A stretch of 53,802 bases of DNA from Subtercola boreus (GTDB lineage Bacteria > Actinomycetota > Actinomycetes > Actinomycetales > Microbacteriaceae): positions 1 through 53,802 of the forward strand of contig NZ_NBXA01000031.1 in NCBI RefSeq assembly GCF_003399625.1, given 5' to 3'. This document shows, piece after piece, positions 36,118-43,561 of the stretch. The position numbers and the translations under genes were made by a program. The notes under the pieces are model-generated. The model searched no databases, was not told the origin of the DNA, and worked only from the letters and a program-made list of their open reading frames with translations. Within the stretch, counting starts at the first letter, position 1; each line of letters opens with the position of its first letter.

Positions 36118-36711
36118 CTAATTGGAGAGCATGGCAACGGCGGCCGTCGCTGACGCCGTAACGACAGCGGTCCAGAGGACGATGGCAATGAGCTGCCACA
36201 GGATGACCCAAGATTTTTTCACGCCGGAGCTGATGAAGAAAAGAGCGGTGAACGAGAACGGAAGCGCCAGAGGCGCCAAGATGCTCGCACCCGGCACGCC
36301 GAACCTGACGAGCCAACCGGCCAGCCGCTTCTTACCTTTAGATTCGTTCTCCTCCGCTTGATGCTGAGGTACGGCCGAGGTTACTACCAGGGGTGTTCCG
36401 GCTGTGACCGCGGACGTGTGTGCTGCGGGAACCAGGTCCGGCGACGTGACGGAAGCAGAGCTTCGCACCCGGCGAGCAAGGATGGCTCCTCGCACCCGCG
36501 AGCCGAGTAGCACGACGAGCACGACACTGACGCTGCTGCCAACCGCGTTTGCCGTAAAGGCGACCAGCGGGTGCATCCCGGCAACAATACCCAGGCCCGT
36601 AGCGGCCTCGTCGACGAACGGGATGGCGCCGAGGAGGGCGACGAGGAGAGGCTGCACAATTTCTGGTACGTGACTCACCAGGTCCTGGAACGGTCCAAAT
36701 GGGTTGTTCAT
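36118..36711 (-). CDS. Small-multidrug-export-type membrane protein
   Basis: A 197-residue membrane protein with about four hydrophobic segments: VQPLLVALLGAIPFVDEAAT, PLVAFTANAVGSSVSVVLVV, GVPGASILAPLALPFSFTAL and LWQLIAIVLWTAVVTASATA. The RFGVPGASILAPLALP motif and overall size fit the family annotated as small multidrug export protein (Sm_multidrug_ex). A hydrophilic loop occupies residues 75-130. AGGAG precedes the ATG at 36711. A MerR-type promoter at 36804-36834 drives it. Real transport activity in this family is poorly documented. Confidence 0.75.
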   Translation of the reverse strand: MNNPFGPFQDLVSHVPEIVQPLLVALLGAIPFVDEAATGLGIVAGMHPLVAFTANAVGSSVSVVLVVLLGSRVRGAILARRVRSSASVTSPDLVPAAHTSAVTAGTPLVVTSAVPQHQAEENESKGKKRLAGWLVRFGVPGASILAPLALPFSFTALFFISSGVKKSWVILWQLIAIVLWTAVVTASATAAVAMLSN

Positions 36712-36803
36712 CGATTCTCCTGAGAGTTAACGGACGCGGTGCGTGCCTGAGTTGTAATTCGTAGGTTCAGCCGCTCTGGTGAGTGGAACAGCTTGCACGG
36801 ACA

Positions 36804-36834
36804 ACTAGAGGCCATGACCTCGGGGCACGGTCAA
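36804..36834 (-). promoter_or_regulatory. MerR-type promoter of the small-multidrug-export gene
   Basis: On the minus strand: -35 TTGACC (36834-36829), 19-bp spacer GTGCCCCGAGGTCATGGCC and -10 TCTAGT (36809-36804). It is back to back with a second, opposite MerR-type promoter at 36883-36913, with 48 bp between the -35 boxes. Confidence 0.7.
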
Positions 36835-36882
36835 GCGCCAAGTTCTCACCTGTTTTTCGAGTTCGAACCCTGATGCGCAGAC

Positions 36883-36913
36883 TTGACCATGTCCCGAGGT
36901 CATGGTCTTCACT
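36883..36913 (+). promoter_or_regulatory. MerR-type promoter of the GPP34 gene
   Basis: -35 TTGACC (36883-36888), 19-bp spacer ATGTCCCGAGGTCATGGTC and -10 TTCACT (36908-36913). The spacer is nearly the same as in the divergent promoter. It implies transcription from about 36920, so the ATG at 36902 cannot start the protein. Confidence 0.68.
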
Positions 36914-36979
36914 GATAAACAGCAGACGGCCGGCTATCTCGGCCGGACCAATATCCGCTGCTCCAGGCTTTGGGCAGAT

Positions 36980-37741
36980 GTGACCGGTCGCCGGTTCAGA
37001 CGAATAACGGAGGACACCATCATCGAGGAAAACGAATCTTTCGAGCCTGACGACGAGGCCGACGGCGTCAACGCAGAAGTGACGTTTCCGGAGGCGGTCA
37101 TGCTCCTTCTGTTCAACCCCCGCAATGGAACCTTCGCCGGGGAGGGTTTGAACCTGATGTACGTGCTCGGCGGCGCCATGTTCACTGAACTCGCGTCGCG
37201 GGGTCACATCGAACTCATCGAAAACGGACGACAGCTTCAAAGGGTCGGCCCTGCGCCGGCCTCGTCCCTTCTGCGGGGAGCGTGGGACCGTGTTCCCGAG
37301 AGCCCGACGGGGACTAGATCACTCGTCGTCGACATCGGGACGCGGTCGCGGGAGACCACGTTGGATCGGCTCGTGGTCCGAGGTGACATCAAGAAGACAT
37401 CGCACCGTCTGCTCGGATTCATTCGCACCCACAGCCTCGAGGGTGGAGACACCGACACACGCGATCAATTGCTGGCCCCCGTCAGGGCCGCGTTGGTAGA
37501 CGGCACGGAGCCTGAGGCTCGGATTGCAGCGGTTATCGCGCTGCTCTCGGCCAGCAAGAATCTCCCCTCGATGCACGCAGACATCCCGTGGTCGGGCGAT
37601 GTGCACACCCGCGGCAAGAAATTCGAGCGTGGTGATTGGGGTGCTAAGGCCGTGTCGGACGTCATCCTGACCGCACTCGTGACCCAACTCGCCGGTGTGG
37701 CATTTGCGACTGCTCTTGCCAGATTCACGGGGCCCGACTGA
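36980..37741 (+). CDS. GPP34 (Golgi phosphoprotein 3-like) family protein
   Basis: A protein of up to 253 residues with a GPP34-type pattern: FPEAVMLLLFNPRNGTFAGE, YVLGGAMFTELASRGHIELI, then FIRTHSLEGGDTDTRDQLLA, PEARIAAVIALLSASKNLP and a hydrophobic C-terminus. Eukaryotic GPP34 binds phosphoinositide at membranes; bacterial members are uncharacterised. The start is uncertain. The ATG at 36902 lies inside the promoter. GTG 36980 is in frame but has no RBS, and the only good SD (GGAGG near 37009) precedes ATC ATC codons. Confidence 0.68.
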   Translation: MTGRRFRRITEDTIIEENESFEPDDEADGVNAEVTFPEAVMLLLFNPRNGTFAGEGLNLMYVLGGAMFTELASRGHIELIENGRQLQRVGPAPASSLLRGAWDRVPESPTGTRSLVVDIGTRSRETTLDRLVVRGDIKKTSHRLLGFIRTHSLEGGDTDTRDQLLAPVRAALVDGTEPEARIAAVIALLSASKNLPSMHADIPWSGDVHTRGKKFERGDWGAKAVSDVILTALVTQLAGVAFATALARFTGPD

Positions 37742-37894
37742 TCGAACGCACCCGCTGCGTCTCCTCCTCCGCTGTTGTTGAGGCTCCGAGCAGCAGGTTG
37801 ATGCAACCTGGGTCGAGACCGAGGATGACATCGAAGGACGCGCACTATCGAACCGGAAATGGATTCAGATCATCGAGGAATGGAAGTAACCACC

Positions 37895-38674
37895 ATGGCG
37901 TGGAGTACAAGCGAACTCGCGGAGCTTGCGGGCACGACTCTCAAAGCGGTCCGGCACTATCACAAGGTCGGACTGCTTGAGGAGCCCGAGCGGAAGTCGA
38001 ACGGGTACAAGCAATACCAGGTCTCACACCTCTTGCGCCTGCTGCAGATAACCCGGCTTGCGGAACTCGGCGTGCCACTGGCGCAGATCGCCGCTCTTGG
38101 TCACGCAGACAAAGATCCCGATCAAGCTATCCATGTGTTGGACGCTGAACTGGAGGCGACCATCGATCGCTTGCAGCGGATCCGGGGAGAGCTGGCCCTC
38201 ATTCTGCGCCACCGTGCCCCAGCGGAGCTGCCGACAGGATTCAGCAACGTGGCCGGTGAGCTGTCGGAAGCCGACCGCGCACTGGTCCTGATCTACTCCC
38301 GCCTCTTCGACGAGGCGACGATGGCGGACTTGCAGGGGATGGTCCAGGAACAGCCCCGCACCGACGTGGATAAGGAGTTCGACATGCTTCACGCAGATGC
38401 GGACCGGGCAACTCGTCGCAAGCTGGGGGAACTTCTGGCCCCCGCGATGAAAGCCGGACTGGATAAGTTCCCCACGCTGAAGAGCCCCATCGCGCAATCG
38501 CCGACGCGCGCGGGATCCGCACGGAACGCCGTCGAAGCGGCGATGCACGAGCTCTACAACATCGCGCAGCTCGAAGTGCTCTACCGCTCACATCTCATCA
38601 GCACCGGGAAAGCGAAGGAACTCGATGTCCTCGAAGCAGCACTCGACGCGCTCGAACTCGATGAGAGTGACTGA
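37895..38674 (+). CDS. MerR-family regulator, paralogue 1
   Basis: A 259-residue activator. The MerR HTH and wing occupy about residues 1-70 (STSELAELAGTTLKAVRHYH, SNGYKQYQVSHLLRLLQITR), followed by a dimer helix (LDAELEATIDRLQRIRGELA) and an effector region of about 150 residues without known metal-binding Cys. ATG at 37895 with GGAAG upstream. It is closely related to the MerR proteins at 50926-51654 and 52516-53295. It may act on the 19-bp-spacer promoters in this window. Its own promoter is not clear; TTGATG at 37798-37803 is weak. Confidence 0.88.
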   Translation: MAWSTSELAELAGTTLKAVRHYHKVGLLEEPERKSNGYKQYQVSHLLRLLQITRLAELGVPLAQIAALGHADKDPDQAIHVLDAELEATIDRLQRIRGELALILRHRAPAELPTGFSNVAGELSEADRALVLIYSRLFDEATMADLQGMVQEQPRTDVDKEFDMLHADADRATRRKLGELLAPAMKAGLDKFPTLKSPIAQSPTRAGSARNAVEAAMHELYNIAQLEVLYRSHLISTGKAKELDVLEAALDALELDESD

Positions 38675-38752
38675 CGGCTCTAGGAGCATAGCCAGCGCAT
38701 CGCCCTGAGAGCGATGCCTTGGGCGGGTGCTAGCAGTTCATAACACGGCACT

Positions 38753-39145
38753 TCAGCTCGCCGCACCCGTCGGCATAGGCGGCGCAGGCGTTTCGCGAGC
38801 GGTGCCTCCTGGTGCATCCCCGAAGGAAACCAGGATACCGAGGGCAATGAACCGCCACAGCTCGAGACCCCAGATGCTGTCGACGGGCGGAAGGGCTGCA
38901 ATCGAGGCGGCGGAGATCAGGTCAGCGACCACGGACAGCGTCCTGCGGTTCCACCGATCGATGACGACGCCCGCTACGAGACCGATGACGACGGCGGGCA
39001 CGGCGGTCGCAGCAGAGATAGCACCCATGCTGAGCGGGCTCCCCGTGATCTGAAGCACGATCATCGGCAGAGCGACCACGGCGATCCCATTGCCGAGGAC
39101 GGAAAGAAAGTGTTAGCCGAGATAGGCGATGGCCGTGATGTTCAT
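38753..39145 (-). pseudogene. MFS transporter, N-terminal remnant with internal stop
   Basis: From ATG 39145 the frame reads MNITAIAYLG, a TAA, then HFLSVLGNGIAVVALPMIVL, GAISAATAVPAVVIGLVAGV, IDRWNRRTLSV and FGDAPGGTARET, the first four helices of a DHA3-type MFS exporter. Homology ends at GGTARET, followed by an unrelated tail to 38753. Two thirds of the protein are missing. A 19-bp-spacer promoter lies just upstream (39152-39182). Confidence 0.8.
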
Positions 39146-39151
39146 TCCTAC

Positions 39152-39182
39152 ACTGCACACTGTGACGTCACGTCGGAGTCAA
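39152..39182 (-). promoter_or_regulatory. MerR-like promoter of the MFS remnant, different dyad
   Basis: On the minus strand: -35 TTGACT (39182-39177), 19-bp spacer containing the perfect palindrome GTGACGTCAC, and -10 TGCAGT (39157-39152). Six bases separate the -10 from the ATG at 39145, so the transcript would be leaderless or nearly so. The dyad differs from the seven other boxes, suggesting another regulator. Confidence 0.45.
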
Positions 39183-39238
39183 GCCTCCGTCCTCATCACC
39201 GACCTGAGCGGACCCTTGCGGAATCTACATTTGGAGGG

Positions 39239-40450
39239 TCACGAGTTGAGCGCGGCTGTGGGTGGGGTGCGTGCGGCGCGAATGGCGGGGAGGAACCCGG
39301 CGAGGCCGCCGATGACTAATGCGGCGCCCACGCCAACGACGATCGCGAGGAACGGAAGGGTAAAGGGCCACCCGTTGATCGCGGCGAGGGTGGCGGTCGC
39401 GATCATGCCCAGGATGCTGCCGAACACCCCGCCGAGCGCGGAGAGGAGAACGGCTTCGGTGAGGAACTGGACCAGAATATGGGGGCGGGTAGCACCTAGG
39501 GCGCGGCGGAGCCCGATTTCCTTCCGGCGTTCGAGGACGGAGACGATCATGGTGTTCGCGACACCGATCCCACCGACCAGTAGCGCGATCGACCCGAGTC
39601 CGAGGAATAGGCCGGTGAAAGCTTGGTTGGCGGCGTTTTTCGCGGCTAACGCGTCGGAGGGTCGCGACACGTCGATGTCGTTCGGGCTTTGCGGGGAGAT
39701 CGTGGGCGCGAGGAGGGAGCGCACTCTGTCGACCGCTTCGTCCGAGGACCGCTCATACACGGTTGTGGGGTTGCCCTCGTAGCCAAATTTCTGATTGGCG
39801 ATGTCTGAGCCGATGAAGGCGGCAGTGTCGAGTTCGGGGGCGAGGGCGATGGAGTCGAGGATAGCGATGACGGTAAAGTACTGCCCGCCCAACCAGATTT
39901 GAGTGCCGGGTTCGACTACTCCGAGGCGTTCGGCAGCGGTATTACCGAGAACGACCGCTGGGTATTGGGAGGTGGCGTGGTTGAGCCAGGTCCCGGTCCG
40001 GATGGCGCCGTAGACAACATCGAGGAGGTTCTCATCCGCGACCATCGTGGCGATCCCCCCAGTCGCCGCCGGGTCAGAGAGGATGCTGCGATACACCGAC
40101 ACCTGAAGAGCTGCGGTGCTGCTAGCGGATTCGACCTCGGGGACGAGGCGTACCTTGTCGACGGCGTCGGGCGGGAGGACAGTTTGTTCTCCCGTGAGGC
40201 TTGTACCAGCGGTGGAGGTGAGGAGGTTGGTGCCGAGTTCCGCGAGTTGATCGTTCAGTCGGGCTTGGCTAGAGGCGGAGACTCCGACGACGGCGATCAT
40301 CGCGGCCATACCGATCGCGATGCCCAGCGCGGAAAGCAACGCCCGGGTGGGGCGTGCACGAAGCCCCGCGGTACCGAGAGCGATGACGTCGCGCCCGCGC
40401 AGCCTCGAACGCGGCCGGACTGCACGGGTGACCGTAGGGAGTGTGGTCAT
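39239..40450 (-). CDS. ABC transporter permease, MacB/FtsX type
   Basis: A 403-residue permease. TM1 is near residues 40-65 (LLSALGIAIGMAAMIAVVGV), followed by a large extracytoplasmic MacB_PCD domain, and the FtsX block with three TMs lies at 270-395 (VGGIGVANTMIVSVLERRKE, LRRALGATRPHILVQFLTEA). The VGGIGVxNxM and RRALGA strings are hallmarks of mechanotransmitting type VII ABC systems. It starts in an ATGA overlap with the ATPase gene and is the last gene of the efflux operon. Confidence 0.9.
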   Translation of the reverse strand: MTTLPTVTRAVRPRSRLRGRDVIALGTAGLRARPTRALLSALGIAIGMAAMIAVVGVSASSQARLNDQLAELGTNLLTSTAGTSLTGEQTVLPPDAVDKVRLVPEVESASSTAALQVSVYRSILSDPAATGGIATMVADENLLDVVYGAIRTGTWLNHATSQYPAVVLGNTAAERLGVVEPGTQIWLGGQYFTVIAILDSIALAPELDTAAFIGSDIANQKFGYEGNPTTVYERSSDEAVDRVRSLLAPTISPQSPNDIDVSRPSDALAAKNAANQAFTGLFLGLGSIALLVGGIGVANTMIVSVLERRKEIGLRRALGATRPHILVQFLTEAVLLSALGGVFGSILGMIATATLAAINGWPFTLPFLAIVVGVGAALVIGGLAGFLPAIRAARTPPTAALNS

Positions 40451-41136
40451 GCGGTGGCCGCCTTAGAAGAGTCGCCAACGACCTTGCCGTCGCGGATCGC
40501 GATACGCCGCGGGAGCCTAGCGGCGAGTTCATTGTCATGAGTGATGACGACCACAGTGGTTCCTCGTCGATTGAGTTCGGACAGCAGTTCGACAACTGTC
40601 GCGCCCGAGACGCTGTCGAGGTTGCCAGTGGGTTCATCGGCCAGTAGCAGCGGCGGGTCGCCGACCACGGCGCGGGCGATGGCGACGCGTTGGCGTTCGC
40701 CGCCCGAGAGCTGGTTGGGGCGGTGCCCCGTCCGCCCGCCAAGCCCCACTCGTTCCAGAGCGATCTTCGCGAGGCGCCGCCGCTCGGAGCGGGCCGTACC
40801 GGAGTACAGGAGTCCATCGGCGACGTTCTCCAAGGCGGTGACTCCGTCGGCGAGGTGGAAGTGTTGGAACACGAAACCGATCTCGTAGGCGCGGAGGGCG
40901 GAGCGGTCACGGTCGTTCATGGCCGCGACGTCGGAGCCGCCGATGAAAGCGCGGCCCGCGGTGGGCCGGTCGAGAGTGCCGATCAAGTTCATCAGAGTTG
41001 ACTTCCCCGACCCGGACGGTCCGACAATCGCCACGAACTCGCCCTGCTGAATGCTGAAGGTCACGCCGGCGCAAGCGAGGACAGGGGGTTCGCCGTAGGA
41101 ACGTTCAACGTCCTCGAGGAACACGATCGGGTTCAT
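40447..41136 (-). CDS. ABC transporter ATP-binding protein, MacB/LolD type
   Basis: A 229-residue ATPase: Walker A GPSGSGKST (39-47), Q-loop region EIGFVFQHFHL, signature LSGGERQRVAIARA, Walker B LLLADEPTGNLDS and the H-loop VVVITHD. FVFQHFHL with ADEPTGNLDS is typical of the LolD/MacB/FtsE group paired with FtsX-type permeases. Starts in an ATGA overlap with the adaptor gene and overlaps the permease start by four bases. Confidence 0.93.
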   Translation of the reverse strand: MNPIVFLEDVERSYGEPPVLACAGVTFSIQQGEFVAIVGPSGSGKSTLMNLIGTLDRPTAGRAFIGGSDVAAMNDRDRSALRAYEIGFVFQHFHLADGVTALENVADGLLYSGTARSERRRLAKIALERVGLGGRTGHRPNQLSGGERQRVAIARAVVGDPPLLLADEPTGNLDSVSGATVVELLSELNRRGTTVVVITHDNELAARLPRRIAIRDGKVVGDSSKAATA

Positions 41137-42272
41137 CGACGCGGCACCACGACGAGGGTTCCGGCTTCGATTCCGTCACCGAAGACCTCGACCCGCCCGC
41201 CAGCGAACAGCCCCAACGTCACAGGCACCTGCGTGGTGGTTCCATCCGGATACTCGACCTCGACCCCGAACTCGTCCTCGGTGAGGGCCAGGATCGCACC
41301 GACAGGGACGGAAAGAACGTTCTCGCGGCGTTCACTGGGCACATCGACCGATACCGCAGCCTCTTGAAACGCTGCAGTGGCAGTGGCGTCGGTGAGGGCG
41401 ACAACGGCGGGAATCATTGTCTGTTTCTGACCGGTTGCACCGTCCACCTCGGTAGGGGTTCCGACGGATTCGATCACTCCGGTGGTGGTCGCTCCCCCGG
41501 GCAAGTGCACGTTCACGGCGGCGCCGATCACGGCGAGTTGCTGTTCGGCGAGCGGGATATTTGTTTCAATGATCTGGGTGGTGCTGGAGGCGTCGAACAG
41601 TCCCGTGCCGGCCCCGACGAGATCTCCGACCTTCACAGTGACGGTCCCGATGCGGAGATCGCTGGAGGAGAAGACAAAGGAGCCGAGCGGCAGGGTGCCG
41701 GTGTCATCGAGACCGTTGGCGTCCTGCCACGCTTTGACCGCCTCAACCGTCGCCCAGGTGAACCGCTCGTCGGGTTCGTCTGAGAAGTGCCCGAGATCGC
41801 GAAGGCTTTCCTCGAGCTGCTTTACGTCCGGGCCGTTGTCCATGCCGCTTTCGAACGAACGCCAGGCGGGTAGGCCGCCGCGGAGCAGGAAGATCGGAAT
41901 GTTGTTGACGGAATACAGTCGCCCACCGAGGGAGATGACCGCCCCTTCCGCAGGCAGCGCGGTGATTGTTCCCCCGGTCGCTGATTGGATCGATCGGCGG
42001 TCGGCGTAGCGCAGCGTCCCAGTGACGGTGGTACTGCCCGCTAGATCCCCCTGCTGCACCGCCTCAGTCGCGGATGGTGTCTTGTCTGCGGCTCCCACAG
42101 CGGCATTGTTTCCCGCGCCGGTGAGAATCCACAGCCCTCCCACGGCTACCGCGGCCACCAAGAGGGTGAAGATGGCGACACCGATGCCGCGCCGCCCTCG
42201 TCGTCTCGGCGACTGCTGGTGCCGTTCGGCCGTATCCGTCTCGGTGGAGTCGGGCTCGTCCGTGGTCGACAT
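41133..42272 (-). CDS. Membrane-fusion/adaptor protein with peptidoglycan-binding segment
   Basis: A 379-residue protein with one N-terminal TM (GIGVAIFTLLVAAVAVGGLW), then lipoyl-like halves (GTLRYADRRSIQSATGGTIT, LRIGTVTVKVGDLVGAGTGL) around an inserted PG-binding-like segment (GPDVKQLEESLRDLGHFSDE, TVEAVKAWQDANGLDDTGTL). This layout is common for adaptors of actinobacterial MacB-like exporters. It links the membrane ABC pair to the cell wall. The start at 42272 forms a TGATG overlap with the lipoprotein stop. Confidence 0.85.
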   Translation of the reverse strand: MSTTDEPDSTETDTAERHQQSPRRRGRRGIGVAIFTLLVAAVAVGGLWILTGAGNNAAVGAADKTPSATEAVQQGDLAGSTTVTGTLRYADRRSIQSATGGTITALPAEGAVISLGGRLYSVNNIPIFLLRGGLPAWRSFESGMDNGPDVKQLEESLRDLGHFSDEPDERFTWATVEAVKAWQDANGLDDTGTLPLGSFVFSSSDLRIGTVTVKVGDLVGAGTGLFDASSTTQIIETNIPLAEQQLAVIGAAVNVHLPGGATTTGVIESVGTPTEVDGATGQKQTMIPAVVALTDATATAAFQEAAVSVDVPSERRENVLSVPVGAILALTEDEFGVEVEYPDGTTTQVPVTLGLFAGGRVEVFGDGIEAGTLVVVPRR

Positions 42273-42742
42273 CAGTTGCCGCCCGTTTGAGCTTCGTCGG
42301 CGCACTTCTGAAGGATGTCGCGGGCGCTGTCCATCGGCAGGGAGATTGCCTCACCGGGCTTTGGATCCGGCACCTCGATGCCGTTCTCCCGCAGGCATGC
42401 TGCCAGCAGCAAATCCGACTGGAACTGCTCATCGGTCGTCGTGGTGCCCGAGCCGCCCGGGCCGGGGCCGAGCTCTGTGATGCACGCTTGGACTGCGGCG
42501 CCGAAAGCGGGGTCGTTGTTGGCGGCAACCGACGAATCGGTGTCGTCCGGGTCGGGCATGTCAACGCCCTGGCCGCGCATGCAGTCCGCGAAGGCGAGCT
42601 CGTAGTCCTCAACCGAGCTCGAAGCCGATGGAGAGCTTTTCTGGGTCTGGGCGGTTGGGTTGGAGCAGCCGACCAACGCGACCAGCAGCAGCGGCACGGC
42701 TACGATCGCGGCGGACAGGGCGGAGGTGCGGCGTGTAGTCAT
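42272..42742 (-). CDS. Small lipoprotein of the ABC efflux operon
   Basis: A 156-residue lipoprotein: signal peptide ending LVALVGC (Cys26), Ser-rich linker, then two similar Cys-containing units, ELAFADCMRGQGVDMPDPDD and LLAACLRENGIEVPDPKPGE, with CITELG and CADEAQ as their second Cys. The pattern CMRxxGVxxPDP is common in secreted actinobacterial proteins next to such exporters. GGAGAC precedes the ATG at 42742. Probably a periplasmic-side accessory or sensor; function unknown. Confidence 0.8.
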   Translation of the reverse strand: MTTRRTSALSAAIVAVPLLLVALVGCSNPTAQTQKSSPSASSSVEDYELAFADCMRGQGVDMPDPDDTDSSVAANNDPAFGAAVQACITELGPGPGGSGTTTTDEQFQSDLLLAACLRENGIEVPDPKPGEAISLPMDSARDILQKCADEAQTGGN

Positions 42743-42897
42743 TGGGATGTCTCCAGGAATGGTGTGCCGCAGCGGTTCCGCGGACACACACAGCCCACCA
42801 AACCGGCGGTTACCACACCGTTCAAGAAATCCCTTACCTTTCCGTAACATGGTTTGTGGTTCCCTAGGTCGAACACATTTCGTTAGGAGGCCGTGTC
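42743..42897. promoter_or_regulatory. Divergent promoter region, efflux operon / two-component system
   Basis: The 155-bp gap carries ACCACA (42812-42817) inverted with TGTGGT (42855-42860) and the partial repeats TTACC and GTAAC around 42834-42849. An OmpR-type regulator encoded at 42898 would be expected to bind here. Specific boxes cannot be assigned. Confidence 0.4.
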
Positions 42898-43557
42898 GTG
42901 CGAGTTCTGATCGTCGAAGACGAACCATTTCTCGCGGACGCCATCGGTAAGGGTCTGCGCCGGGAAACAATTGCTGCCGACATCGTCCACGATGGCGCGG
43001 CCGCGCTCCAAGCAGTGGATGAGAACGGCTACGACGTGGTTATCCTTGACCGCGACATTCCGGTGGTGCACGGGGACGATGTCGCCGCCCGCCTCGCGCG
43101 GGATCATCCGGACGTGCGGATCATGATGCTCACCGCCGCCCGCGCCTTAAATGAACGTGTCACCGGCTTCGAACTCGGTGCCGATGATTACCTCACGAAA
43201 CCGTTCGAGTTTCCCGAGCTCATCGCACGCCTGCGCGCCCTAGAGCGGCGAACCCAACCCGCACGGCCCCCGGTGCTTGAGGCCTATGGTCTGCGGTTGG
43301 ATGCGTTCCGCCGAGAGGTGTACCGGGAAGGGCGACTCATCCGACTCAGCCCGAAAGAATTCGCCGTGCTGCACACGCTGATGAACGCCGATGGCGGTGT
43401 GCTCAGCGCCGAGACCCTCTTAGAGCGGGCCTGGGATGCCAACATAGATCCCTTCACCAACACCATCCGCGTCACCATCGCCAACCTCCGCAAACGCCTC
43501 GGTGAACCCCGCATCGTACAAACCGTCCCGGGCGCCGGCTACCGCTTCGGCCGGTGA
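42898..43557 (+). CDS. OmpR/PhoB-family response regulator
   Basis: A 219-residue regulator. Receiver: acidic pair near residues 7-9 (VEDEP), phospho-acceptor Asp51 (VVILDRDIPVVHGDD) and conserved Lys near 101 (DYLTKPFEF). The C-terminal winged helix has RLSPKEFAVLHTLMNADGGV and the end ANLRKRLGEPRIVQTVPGAG. The GTG start follows AGGAGG by 7 bases. The kinase gene starts 4 bp downstream. Divergent from the ABC efflux operon, its likely target. Confidence 0.93.
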   Translation: MRVLIVEDEPFLADAIGKGLRRETIAADIVHDGAAALQAVDENGYDVVILDRDIPVVHGDDVAARLARDHPDVRIMMLTAARALNERVTGFELGADDYLTKPFEFPELIARLRALERRTQPARPPVLEAYGLRLDAFRREVYREGRLIRLSPKEFAVLHTLMNADGGVLSAETLLERAWDANIDPFTNTIRVTIANLRKRLGEPRIVQTVPGAGYRFGR

Positions 43558-43561
43558 CTCG

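Noticed and set aside
37798-37822. TTGATG followed by a GGTC/GACC dyad before MerR paralogue 1 as another MerR box
   Set aside because: -35 and -10 are poor and the dyad differs from the seven accepted sites; too weak to count.
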